A stretch of 64,000 nt of DNA, taken from Anaerofilum faecale (GTDB lineage Bacteria > Bacillota > Clostridia > Oscillospirales > Ruminococcaceae). Made by a program: the position numbers and the translations under genes. Positions within the stretch are counted from its first letter, which is position 1. Every line of letters begins with the position of its first letter. The stretch lies in assembly GCA_019114265.1 (NCBI GenBank), contig DXFV01000005.1, positions 14,790 through 78,789 of the forward strand. Direction: 5' to 3'. The notes beneath the pieces are model-generated. The model saw only the letters and a list, made by a program, of their open reading frames with translations, had not been told where the DNA came from and ran no database searches. Shown in pieces: positions 47,263 to 54,898 of the stretch.

Positions 47263-47874
47263 TCAAAATGCCGCCGTGTGTCCGGTGAATCCGTAGATGG
47301 CCAGTGCGAGGATGCCGATGTACAGCAGCGTCACCGGCAGGCCGCGGAACACCGCGGGGACGGCGCGCGCCTGCAGCTTGCGCTGGCCCTCGGTGACGGC
47401 CAGCACCGCCAGCGTATAGCCGGCGCCGGAACCCACCGCAAAGCCCAGCGTCTGCACCAGCGTGAAGTTCTGGATGGTGGTCACCAGCAGGCAGCCGATC
47501 ACGGCGCAGTTGAAGGTGGCCACCGGCAGCAGCTGCGCCACCCGCGAGGTGGAGGGACGGCGCAGTGCGCTGCACACCACGATCACGATGCCCAGCGCCG
47601 CCGCGCTGCACAGCACCAGCACCAGCGGGCGGACCGCCGCGCGGAAGGACAGCGGCGTGAGGATCCAGCAGTTGGCCATCCAGGCCAGCGGGGCGCTGAT
47701 GACCTGCACCAGGCACAGCAGGCCGCAGAACAGCAGGTTGTCGGAGGACGCCTCGCCCACCATCTTCACCAGGCGGGACACGCCCAGCGAACGGCTGAAC
47801 ACCGCGTTCTGGGCGAACACCGCGCCCACCGCATAGAGGAAAAAGGTGGATATGGTCTGTACTACGATATTCAT
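47263..47874 (-). CDS. rnfA: RnfA-like membrane subunit lacking one iron-sulfur cysteine
   Basis: A 203-residue protein with six helices. QNAVFSRSLGVSR, NCWILTPLS, LLPVATFNCAVIG and VPAVFRGLPVTLLYIGILALAIYGFTG line up with RnfA/NqrE. In the family, a Cys in the LGLCP loop and another in TNCAVLG bind an intramembrane [2Fe-2S] cluster with two from RnfE. Here the first is Ser (LGVSR) and the second is kept (FNCAVIG). It overlaps rnfE by 4 bases. The ribosome site GGAGGC is 12 bases before the ATG at 47874. Confidence 0.8.
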   Translation of the reverse strand: MNIVVQTISTFFLYAVGAVFAQNAVFSRSLGVSRLVKMVGEASSDNLLFCGLLCLVQVISAPLAWMANCWILTPLSFRAAVRPLVLVLCSAAALGIVIVVCSALRRPSTSRVAQLLPVATFNCAVIGCLLVTTIQNFTLVQTLGFAVGSGAGYTLAVLAVTEGQRKLQARAVPAVFRGLPVTLLYIGILALAIYGFTGHTAAF

Positions 47875-48515
47875 TGGTATTTTTTCGCCTCCATATTCAC
47901 CCGCTTTTTCACAAGGTTCACCGCGCCGCGCCACACCGCGCACAGTACGCCCACAACGATAAAGCCGCCGGCGGCCAGCTGGGACAGGGGCAGGATCGAG
48001 CCGTCGAACAGGGGCTGTCCGAACAGCGCGCCCTGCGCCAGCAGCTCGCGCAGCATGCCCACCAGCAAAATCACCAGCACATAGCCGGCCGTATTCAGCA
48101 GGCCCTTTTTCAGCGCGCTGGAGATCTTTTCGGGCGCCGGCTGCTCATAGCGGCGGATCACGATCGGCTCCACCACCAGCAGCGGCAGGTACATGCCCAG
48201 ATAGGTGACCTCCACGCTGAACCACGCCTGCATGCAATAGTATGCCCCGATATACACCACCGCCGCCGACAGGCAGTACACCAGCGCGCGGAACCGCACC
48301 CAGCGGCACACCAGCGCCGACAGCACCCGCGTGGGGGTGATCATCAGCAGCACCGCCACCGACAGCATCAGCGCGTTCAGGCCGGTGGTGGCCGCGATGA
48401 CCAGCGGCGCAAGGCCCACGCCGTTCATCACGACGGGGTTGTTCAGGAACACGCGGTCGCGCCGGGAGATCGCCGCGAAATTCTCGTTCAGATGCACGAT
48501 GCGCTTAGCCCACAT
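47871..48515 (-). CDS. rnfE: RnfE-like membrane subunit lacking both iron-sulfur cysteines
   Basis: About 214 residues with six helices. FLNNPVVMNGVGLAPLVIAATTGLNAL and YLGMYLPLLVVEPIVIRRYE correspond to the LGLCPLLAVT and IPLIVTNCIVVGR segments of RnfE/NqrD; GLLNTAGYVLVILLVGMLRELLAQGALFG is also typical. Both cluster cysteines are replaced (GLAPL; VEP). With the RnfA above, three of four ligands are lost. The ATG at 48515 overlaps the end of rnfD by 11 bases; a GTG at 48521 is an alternative. Confidence 0.78.
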   Translation of the reverse strand: MWAKRIVHLNENFAAISRRDRVFLNNPVVMNGVGLAPLVIAATTGLNALMLSVAVLLMITPTRVLSALVCRWVRFRALVYCLSAAVVYIGAYYCMQAWFSVEVTYLGMYLPLLVVEPIVIRRYEQPAPEKISSALKKGLLNTAGYVLVILLVGMLRELLAQGALFGQPLFDGSILPLSQLAAGGFIVVGVLCAVWRGAVNLVKKRVNMEAKKYQ

Positions 48516-49506
48516 TGCCACGGCGGATCACCCCCTTGCGGTTTGCCAGGCGGATGACCGCCCGGTCGATATAGCTGGAAGCAGCGTTCATGATGAGCAG
48601 CGCGAAGCACACGCCCACCTCATAGCTGCCGAAATAGCGGTACATCATGCTCAGTACGCCCAGCAGCAGCCCGTAGATGAGCTGTGCCAGCAGATTTTTG
48701 GGGCAGGTGGACGGCTCGCAGCACAGGAACACCGCGCCGAACAGCATGCCGCCGCTGAGCATCTCGAACTGCAGCGCAGACAGGCGCAGCGAAACGTCCT
48801 GCCACAGCCAGCCGGACGCATTGCCGATGCGGGGGAAGCACCACACCATCAGGCCCGCCGCCAGCAAAAAGCTCGCCGGCACCACCACATTGATGCGGCG
48901 GCGCAGCAGCAGAAGCAGGCCGCAGGCCAGAATGATCAGGGCGGGGCCGGTGCCCATCGCGCCGGCATAGTTGCCCAGCAGCAGGTCCAGCCGCTCCACC
49001 GCCGGCGTGCCGCCGGTGCTCATCACCTGGCTGATGCCGTCGCTGTACAGCACATTGTCCATGCCGCCCCACAGCGGCAGCGCGCCCTGGAAGGGGGTGG
49101 GATAGCGCAGCAGATACTGCGGCCAGCTGATGACCGCCGCCACATACCCCACCGCTGTGGGATGGAACGGATGCGCCCCATAGCCGCCGAACGCTTCCTT
49201 CGCGATCAGCACCGCCACCGCGGTGGACACCACCACCACATAGTAGGGCACCGTAGCGGGCATCAGCATCACCAGCAGCACGGCGTACAGCAGGCTGCTG
49301 TTCTCGGTGGGATCGTAGCGGTGGCTCAGCAGCTTTGCGCCCAGCCAGTCGCAGATGCGGGCGGTGACCAGCGCCGCCGCACACAGCGCCACCGGACGCC
49401 AGCCGTACAGGAACACCGGCCAGGCCATCAGAGGCACCATCATGGCCAGATAGTCCCGGTTCAGCGCGTGGCCCTCATGCACCACGCGCGCAGCACGTTC
49501 AGGCAC
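48505..49506 (-). CDS. rnfD: RnfD-like membrane subunit
   Basis: A 333-residue protein with about nine helices. ENSSLLYAVLLVMLMPATVPYYVV, KEAFGGYGAHPFHPTAVGYVAA and LDLLLGNYAGAMGTGPALIIL are RnfD/NqrB segments. The site for covalent FMN, usually (S/T)GAT or TSAT before P, reads STGGTP here, so the Thr is kept but the Ala is Gly. It starts at the GTG at 49506 that overlaps the rpe stop, with AAGGAGGGG upstream. No rnfC, G or B is in the window. Confidence 0.82.
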   Translation of the reverse strand: MPERAARVVHEGHALNRDYLAMMVPLMAWPVFLYGWRPVALCAAALVTARICDWLGAKLLSHRYDPTENSSLLYAVLLVMLMPATVPYYVVVVSTAVAVLIAKEAFGGYGAHPFHPTAVGYVAAVISWPQYLLRYPTPFQGALPLWGGMDNVLYSDGISQVMSTGGTPAVERLDLLLGNYAGAMGTGPALIILACGLLLLLRRRINVVVPASFLLAAGLMVWCFPRIGNASGWLWQDVSLRLSALQFEMLSGGMLFGAVFLCCEPSTCPKNLLAQLIYGLLLGVLSMMYRYFGSYEVGVCFALLIMNAASSYIDRAVIRLANRKGVIRRGNVG

Positions 49507-50167
49507 GCTCGACCCCTCCTTCCCGCAGTTCACACAGGGCGGCGGCGGGGTCGGCCGCCAGGAACACGGCGCTGCCCGCCACCAGCACATCCGCCCCCGC
49601 TTCGCGGCAGGCGCGGCCGGTGGCGGCGTTCACGCCGCCGTCCACCTGCACCATCAGCTGCTTCCGGCCGCGGCGGTCCGCTTCGGCGCGGATGGCGGCG
49701 ATCTTGTCCAGCGCGCCGGGCAGAAAGCTCTGGCCGCCGAAGCCCGGCTCCACGCTCATCACCAGCACCATGTCCACCTGCTCCAGCAGCGGGAACACCG
49801 CCTCGGCCGGGGTGCCCGGCTTGATGGACACGCCCACCGCGCAGTTTGCCTCGCGGATGGCGCGGATGGTGTCGCCGGCGGGGCTGTCGGCTTCCAGGTG
49901 GAAGGTGATGAGATCCGCGCCCGCCCCGGCGAACGCCGGCACATAGCGCAGCGGATCGGTGATCATCAGATGTACGTCGTAGTATGCCTGGGGCAGCGCG
50001 GCGTGCAGCGACTGCAGCACCGGCACCCCCAGCGAGAGGTTGGGCACGAAATGGCCGTCCATCACGTCGATGTGCAGCATATCGGCCCCGGCCTCCAGCA
50101 CCATCCGGCACTGCTCCCCCAGCCGCGCAAAATCCGCGGCCAGGATGGAAGGACTGATCTTGGTCAT
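49499..50167 (-). CDS. rpe: Ribulose-phosphate 3-epimerase
   Basis: A 222-residue TIM barrel. ISPSILAADFARLGEQ, MLHIDVMDGHFVPNLSLG, VHLMITDPLRYVPAFAGAGADLITFHLE, VMSVEPGFGGQSFL and MVQVDGGVN carry the metal ligands and catalytic Asp pair. It interconverts ribulose-5-P and xylulose-5-P. The ATG at 50167 has CAGGAGG 6 bases upstream. It heads a unit with rnfD, rnfE, rnfA, the GHL-type gene and the GNAT gene. Confidence 0.95.
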   Translation of the reverse strand: MTKISPSILAADFARLGEQCRMVLEAGADMLHIDVMDGHFVPNLSLGVPVLQSLHAALPQAYYDVHLMITDPLRYVPAFAGAGADLITFHLEADSPAGDTIRAIREANCAVGVSIKPGTPAEAVFPLLEQVDMVLVMSVEPGFGGQSFLPGALDKIAAIRAEADRRGRKQLMVQVDGGVNAATGRACREAGADVLVAGSAVFLAADPAAALCELREGGVERA

Positions 50168-50242
50168 ATTGGCCTCCTGAAAAACGGGAACTTGCCCCTT
50201 ACTATCCATTGCAAACGGTGCCCGTTTTGGGCATTCTGCTTT

Positions 50243-50271
50243 ATTTTACCCCAATTTTCCCAAAAAAGCAA
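50243..50271 (-). promoter_or_regulatory. Promoter of the rpe-rnf unit
   Basis: On the minus strand TTGCTT (50271-50266) and TAAAAT (50248-50243) with a 17-base spacer, directly after the stop of the histidine kinase gene and 76 bases before rpe. Confidence 0.6.
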
Positions 50272-50272
50272 C

Positions 50273-51745
50273 TCAGCGGTGGGAACCTCTGCCGTTTTTG
50301 GGCGGCGCCGCGGGCGCTTCGCAGGGCAGCGTGAAGCTGAACTGGCACCATTGGCCCTGCTCGCTCTCGGCCCAGATCTTGCCGCCGGACAGCCCCACCA
50401 GCACCTTGCAGATGTGCAGGCCCAGCCCGTTGCCGCGCCCGTGCAGGCGGCGGCTCTTGTCCTCTTTGTAGAAGCGGTCGAAAACAAAGGGCAGCGCGTC
50501 GGGGCTGATGCCCGTGCCGGTGTTGCGGATGCCGACGGTGACCATGCCGCCCGTCTTTGTGACCGACAGCGAGATGGTGCCGCCGTCCGGCGTGAACTTG
50601 AGGGCGTTGTCGAAGATGTTGTACACCACCTGGTACACGAGGTCGGCGTCGGCGTAGACGATGGTCCTGGTGGGCGCGAGGCCCTCGATCTGGATGCCGT
50701 GCTCGGTGATGCGCTGCTCGGCGCTGAGCACCACCGAGGTGATCGTCTCCCACACGTCGTAGCTGGCGGCGTTCACCTTATATTCGCCCGCCTCCAGCTT
50801 GGTGATGTCCAGCATGCTCTGGGTGAGCCGCGCCAGACGCCCCACCTCCTGCGACACCAGCGACAGGTAGTGCTGCTGCATTTCGGGCGGGATGGTGCCG
50901 TCCAGCATGCCGTCGATGAAGCCCTTGATGGTGGTCATCGGGGTGCGCAGCTCGTGGGCGATGTTGCCCATGAAGCTGGAGCGGGAGGAGTCGATCGTCT
51001 CCAAACTGCGCGCCATGTTGTTGAAGGTCTGGGCCAGCTGGGCCACCTCGTCGTCCCCCTCCACCGGCACACGCACCGAGAAATCGCCGCTGCCGAACTT
51101 GCGCGCAGCCGCCGCGATGCGGCGCAGCGGCGTGGTGAGGCGGGAGGTGAGCAGGATGGACAGCACGCTGGCCACCAGCAGCATCAGGCCGGCCGACAGC
51201 ACGAAGGACGAGAACATGTCGCTGATGAACACGCCCATCGCCGCCGAATCGGCCGAGGCGAACACATAGCCCACCAGCTGGCTGTCGGCGTCGTAGAGCG
51301 GGCGGGCGTAGGTGTAGTAGCGCTGGCTGCACACGCCGCCCAGCGTGCCCAGCTCGAAATAGCTGCCGTTCTGGCGGATCTGGCGCAGGATCTTGTCCGA
51401 CACCGTGCCGGTGTGCGCGCAGGTGTCGCCCTCGCTGCACAGCACCACATCGCCGACGGTATCGGCGGCAAACACCAGATTGCCCGAGCTTTGGGCGATC
51501 AGGCTGATGCTGCTCTGCATGCGCAGCAGCGGCTCGGCGCTGGCCCAGATGGCAAGGCCCCCGCTCTCCTGTGCGGCGCGCGCGGCGGCCACCGCCGAGA
51601 TGTCGGCAAGGGTCTGCTTTTTGTCGTTTTTGAAATATTCCATCGACAGATACATCTGCAGAAAGCCCATCGCCAGGATGCTTGCCACCAGCACAAGGGC
51701 CGTCATGCTGAAATATGCCGAACTGATGCTTTTGCGTACCGACAC
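50273..51745 (-). CDS. Sensor histidine kinase with HAMP domain
   Basis: A 490-residue kinase: helix near 10-32, extracytoplasmic sensor of about 130 residues with two Cys, second helix near 168-192, HAMP (LTTPLRRIAAAARKFGSGDFSVRV), H-box GNIAHELRTPMTTIKGF with the phosphorylated His, and N, G1 and G2 boxes (YNIFDNALKFTPDGG, GTGISPDALPFVFDRFY, GRGNGLGLHICKVL). The response regulator gene ends 6 bases upstream of its start, so the two form one operon. The signal is unknown; the kinase is of the PhoR/VicK kind. Confidence 0.93.
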   Translation of the reverse strand: MSVRKSISSAYFSMTALVLVASILAMGFLQMYLSMEYFKNDKKQTLADISAVAAARAAQESGGLAIWASAEPLLRMQSSISLIAQSSGNLVFAADTVGDVVLCSEGDTCAHTGTVSDKILRQIRQNGSYFELGTLGGVCSQRYYTYARPLYDADSQLVGYVFASADSAAMGVFISDMFSSFVLSAGLMLLVASVLSILLTSRLTTPLRRIAAAARKFGSGDFSVRVPVEGDDEVAQLAQTFNNMARSLETIDSSRSSFMGNIAHELRTPMTTIKGFIDGMLDGTIPPEMQQHYLSLVSQEVGRLARLTQSMLDITKLEAGEYKVNAASYDVWETITSVVLSAEQRITEHGIQIEGLAPTRTIVYADADLVYQVVYNIFDNALKFTPDGGTISLSVTKTGGMVTVGIRNTGTGISPDALPFVFDRFYKEDKSRRLHGRGNGLGLHICKVLVGLSGGKIWAESEQGQWCQFSFTLPCEAPAAPPKNGRGSHR

Positions 51746-51751
51746 CGGCGG

Positions 51752-52441
51752 TTACTCCTTCACTTCAAACTTGTAGCCCACGCCCCACACGGTTTTCAGC
51801 GTCCACTGGTCGCTGGCGCCCTCCAGCTTTTCGCGCAGGCGCTTGATGTGCACGTCGATGGTGCGCGAGTCGCCGTAGTATTCAAACCCCCACACCTCGT
51901 CCAGCAGCTGGTCGCGGGTGAACACGCGGTTCGGATGGCTGGCGAGATAATACAGCAGCTCCAGCTCTTTGGGCGGCGCATCGACGGTTTTTCCCTTCAC
52001 CTTCAGCTCGTAGCGGGACAGGTCCACCGACAGGTTGTCGAAGCGGATCACGCCGCCCTCCGCCTCCTCGCCGGGCGCGCAGCGGCGCAGCACCGCCTTG
52101 ATGCGCGCCACCACCTCCTTGGTGTCGAAGGGCTTGACCACATAGTCGTCGGCGCCCAGCTCCAGGCCCAGCACCTTGTCGAAGGTCTCGCCCTTGGCGG
52201 TGAGCATGATGACGGGGGTGTCGCCGGCGGCGCGGATGCGGCGGCAGACCTCCCAGCCGTCCATCTTGGGCATCATCACATCCAGCAGCACCAGCGCGGG
52301 ATGCTGCTGCTCAAAGGCAGCCAGCGCGGCCTCGCCGTCGTAGGCCAGCACCGTCTCGTAGCCTTCTTTATTCAAATACAGGCGCAGAAGCTCGCAGATG
52401 TTCTGCTCGTCGTCCACGATCAGGATCTTCTCTTTGGGCAT
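51752..52441 (-). CDS. OmpR/PhoB-family response regulator
   Basis: A 229-residue regulator. Receiver domain with acidic pocket ILIVDDEQ, phosphorylated Asp in ALVLLDVMMPKMDGWEV, Thr in MLTAKGE and Lys in DDYVVKPF; then an OmpR winged helix (FDNLSVDLSRYELKVKGKTVDAPPKELELLYYL to SRTIDVHIKRLREKLE, GVGYKFEV). The ATG at 52441 has AAGGAGG 10 bases upstream; the longer open frame to 52642 crosses the promoter region. The 100 or so bases upstream are A+T-rich and contain a TATGAT that could be its -10. Confidence 0.94.
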   Translation of the reverse strand: MPKEKILIVDDEQNICELLRLYLNKEGYETVLAYDGEAALAAFEQQHPALVLLDVMMPKMDGWEVCRRIRAAGDTPVIMLTAKGETFDKVLGLELGADDYVVKPFDTKEVVARIKAVLRRCAPGEEAEGGVIRFDNLSVDLSRYELKVKGKTVDAPPKELELLYYLASHPNRVFTRDQLLDEVWGFEYYGDSRTIDVHIKRLREKLEGASDQWTLKTVWGVGYKFEVKE

Positions 52442-52551
52442 GGCGGGTTCCTCCTTGTATGTTGCATACTTATTAACATCATACCAGATAATTGTGGACA
52501 AAAAAAGAACGCGCGGTGATTTTTTGGGGCGGAGAGAGCAGTTTTTTCGCC

Positions 52552-52580
52552 TTGCGCACCGCCCGGCTTTGCGATATAAT
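52552..52580 (+). promoter_or_regulatory. Promoter of the interrupted rpiB-like gene
   Basis: TTGCGC (52552-52557) and TATAAT (52575-52580) with a 17-base spacer, 67 bases before the ATG at 52648. It now reads into the mobile element. Confidence 0.75.
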
Positions 52581-52647
52581 AATTGTGTATGTGATTGCAT
52601 CGCCCCAAAACGGGGCCATTTTTGTGATAAAGAGAGGTTCATCCGCC

Positions 52648-52722
52648 ATGAAATTAGGTATCGGAGGGGACCGGACTGATTTTATGGCTTCTTATATCTC
52701 TCCAAAAGCCGATAAAGCCTGA
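52648..52722 (+). pseudogene. rpiB: 5' end of an rpiB-like gene cut by the mobile element
   Basis: The ATG at 52648 with AGAGAGG upstream gives MKLGIGGD, the usual start of ribose-5-phosphate isomerase B (MKxxIGxDHxG...), then runs RTDFMASYISPKADKA and stops at 52722. The expected His after GGD is lost at the point where base composition changes, at about 52670. The promoter and start are therefore chromosomal, and the tail belongs to the inserted element. The rest of the gene should lie beyond the right end of the element. The assignment rests on eight residues, so it is moderate. Confidence 0.5.
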
Positions 52723-52790
52723 TATTACAAGCATTTTCAGAAAAATCAGCCGCATATAAGTCCATGTCTTTCCACGCACTTCCACACGGA

Positions 52791-52812
52791 AATGGCGTAA
52801 AAATGGCGTAAA
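52791..52812. repeat. Tandem 11-base repeat near the left end of the element
   Basis: AATGGCGTAAA occurs twice without a gap (52791-52801 and 52802-52812), about 120 bases inside the left junction. Such direct repeats near element ends are often arm-type sites of tyrosine integrases. The 330 bases between the rpiB fragment and the next gene hold only this and the hairpin at 52907. Confidence 0.5.
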
Positions 52813-52906
52813 GCATATGCGACAACGATCAGGGAAGCACACTGCTACAAGGGTACGCATTAAACCCTATATCTCCATATCGATCCCGAGAATTTTTGAA
52901 CGAAAA

Positions 52907-52938
52907 CGGCCACCGCTGGACATATCCTGCGGTGGCCG
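52907..52938. terminator. Bidirectional hairpin terminator
   Basis: Perfect arms CGGCCACCGC (52907-52916) and GCGGTGGCCG (52929-52938). CATTTTATTG follows on the plus strand and TTTTCGTTC on the minus strand. It can stop leftward transcripts of the recombinase region before the chromosomal junction. Confidence 0.65.
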
Positions 52939-53049
52939 CATTTTATTGTTTGGCTTTAGTAGGAAGAATCGTTTTTCCGCACTGCATACCTAAATTCAAA
53001 AGAGCGGTCGGGTAATCCTTCCAATGCATTGGGGCAGACTTGCTATGCA

Positions 53050-53481
53050 TTATTTTTCTTCGGTATCAGACGCGACAGGCCGGAAATCTTCCTGCACACC
53101 TTCGTTCAAGTCAAAGCACATGGTCTTTGCATCAGCAACCCAGAACCCGCGCACGCGGTACCGCTTTCCCGGAATCCAGCTTTCTCCCGTAACCGCACGC
53201 AGAGGCTCCAACAGGTTTTTATTGGCGATGGTCACAACGCCTTTCTGCTCACCCTTGGGCTTGGAAAATTTGAAGCCCTTCGGCTCGTTGCTCTTGCACA
53301 TACGGATCGCGAACACCTTCGCCTTGACATCCAGCAAACACAGAACGTAGGCCGGATACCCCAAATCCTCCAGTACCTTTTTCGTGAAAGTCACGCCATT
53401 CTGGTTCAGGAACATATCGGGATATGCGTTAATATTGGAATCAATCGTTTCAAAATTCAAAGCGGAAAAATCAAAATTCAT
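53050..53481 (-). CDS. Hypothetical protein beside the serine recombinase
   Basis: A 143-residue protein starting MNFDFSALNFETIDSNINAYPDMFLNQNGVTFTKKVLEDLGYPAYVLCL-like (given in parts: MNFDFSALNFETIDSNINAY, then LNQNGVTFTKKVLEDLGYP). A strand-rich part with KVFAIRMCKSNEPKGFKFSKP and GKRYRVRGFWVADAKTMCFDL follows and the end is acidic. I do not recognise a named domain. It lies 14 bases after the recombinase stop on the same strand, with AAAGGA before the ATG at 53481, so it is probably co-transcribed and may be an accessory of the element. Confidence 0.72.
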   Translation of the reverse strand: MNFDFSALNFETIDSNINAYPDMFLNQNGVTFTKKVLEDLGYPAYVLCLLDVKAKVFAIRMCKSNEPKGFKFSKPKGEQKGVVTIANKNLLEPLRAVTGESWIPGKRYRVRGFWVADAKTMCFDLNEGVQEDFRPVASDTEEK

Positions 53482-53495
53482 AATAGAACATCCTT

Positions 53496-54698
53496 TCACT
53501 TCTGCATATTTTGCGGTTCTTGTATCATTTTTACAAATTCCTGTCGCTCTGCAAACGACCAACGGGAATCCACAATCAGATACCCTTTGAACAAACCGTC
53601 TTTCAAACGGTTCACAATGAATCGGGTACCCAGCAATCTCAGTTTTGCTTTGGGGGGCGTACCACGTTTCTCTGTCAGCAGCTTTTGTACCTTTAGCCAA
53701 TCTTCTTTTTTAATAATCGCTGTGTGATGGTTTTCCTTGAAGTACATATTCAAATCCGTATTTTTTACAGATCTATGTGTGCGAAAATCCTTGGTATAGG
53801 TTTTCTGCATCAAGGCATCTCCACAGTATTTTTCATTTCTTAGAATACTTCGAACGGTACCGGGAGACCAGCTATCATTCCCCATCGGAGATTTGATCCC
53901 CTGCTCTGTCAATGCCGCTGCTATTTCTGCGGGTGTCGCTCCTTCCAAGCAGCTTTCATAGATATACTCGACAATTCGGGCCTCTGTAGGTTCAATCACA
54001 AGCCGTCCGAAGTGATCGCGATAGAATCCAAGCGTATTATGCACCGAGAATTTATAGATACCCTCAGCCATACGCCAGCGGATGCCAGCTTTGATTGCTT
54101 CACTCTTCTGCTGGGATTCCATTTCAGCCAGTGCGGATAGAAGCGCAATCAGCAGATTATTTTTGCCGTCACCAGTATAGGTGATTCCTTCCGTCTCAAA
54201 CTCGACGGATACCGGTGGATTCAGCGCAGACAGCGTCCGAAGATTATTCAGAATATCCACAATATTTCTTCCAAAACGACTGATGCTTTTGGTTAATATC
54301 AGGTCAATTTTGCCATCCACAGCATCTGCAATCATTTTCTGAAAGCCGAGACGTTTTTCGATGGTGGTAGCGCTAATGCCTTCATCCTGATAAATCTCCA
54401 CCATTTCCCATTCGGGATTAGCCTCTATGCGCTTTGTGAAATGATGCACCTGCATCTCAAAGCTGCCGACCTGCTGTTCCTCCTGTGTGCTGACGCGGCA
54501 GTACGCTGCTACTCGTAATTTTTTGAACGGAGCAGGAGCCTCCGCGCTTTTCTGCGGTGGAATCACAATAACGCCATTGCCGGACTGGTTGCGTGCAATC
54601 TCTTCCCGCATCTGGTTGCGCTTTTGATTTCTGCGTTCTGCCCTTGCGCTGGATCGCCGCATCGCCTCTATTTTTTGGGGATCAAGCGGTTTTGCCAT
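53496..54698 (-). CDS. Serine site-specific recombinase (resolvase/invertase N-terminal + Recombinase domain)
   Basis: A 400-residue protein. After a basic lead of 60 residues, RVAAYCRVSTQEEQQVGSFEMQ holds the nucleophile Ser, followed by EIYQDEGISATTIEKRLGFQKM and LILTKSISRFGRNIVDILN of the catalytic domain. The Recombinase domain (GTVRSILRNEKYCGDALMQKTY) follows. It is shorter than the 450-550 residues of typical large serine integrases and ends soon after this domain, without the long zinc-ribbon and coiled coil, so it may be a reduced integrase or accessory recombinase. It reads toward the left end of the element. Confidence 0.9.
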   Translation of the reverse strand: MAKPLDPQKIEAMRRSSARAERRNQKRNQMREEIARNQSGNGVIVIPPQKSAEAPAPFKKLRVAAYCRVSTQEEQQVGSFEMQVHHFTKRIEANPEWEMVEIYQDEGISATTIEKRLGFQKMIADAVDGKIDLILTKSISRFGRNIVDILNNLRTLSALNPPVSVEFETEGITYTGDGKNNLLIALLSALAEMESQQKSEAIKAGIRWRMAEGIYKFSVHNTLGFYRDHFGRLVIEPTEARIVEYIYESCLEGATPAEIAAALTEQGIKSPMGNDSWSPGTVRSILRNEKYCGDALMQKTYTKDFRTHRSVKNTDLNMYFKENHHTAIIKKEDWLKVQKLLTEKRGTPPKAKLRLLGTRFIVNRLKDGLFKGYLIVDSRWSFAERQEFVKMIQEPQNMQK

Positions 54699-54844
54699 AC
54701 TATATTCCGGCGCAGATCTTTAAGGAAACACCCTTATTCTGCATCGGCCCATCATCTCCCTCCATTGAACTTGCATTTTCATAGCAATCACATCCTTCTA
54801 CTGTATTTATGACCATCTGAAGCACTGCACCAGAATGTCATCAT

Positions 54845-54875
54845 GAAAAAAGGCAGCAGAAACACATCTGCTGCC
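54845..54875 (-). terminator. Rho-independent terminator after the defence gene cluster
   Basis: On the minus strand GGCAGCAGA/TCTGCTGCC arms (9 bases, 6-base loop) followed by T6, 24 bases after the stop of the four-helix membrane protein gene. It separates the abiE-mod-res cluster from the recombinase. Confidence 0.88.
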
Positions 54876-54898
54876 CCCGAATATTTCGGCATTTAGAA

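Noticed and set aside
49898..52519. 873-codon plus-strand open frame antisense to the two-component genes
   Set aside because: Same mirror effect; the minus strand has complete kinase and response regulator domains.
52654..52860. 68-codon minus-strand frame at the left junction of the element
   Set aside because: It crosses the junction and the tandem repeats, has no ribosome site and no known motif.
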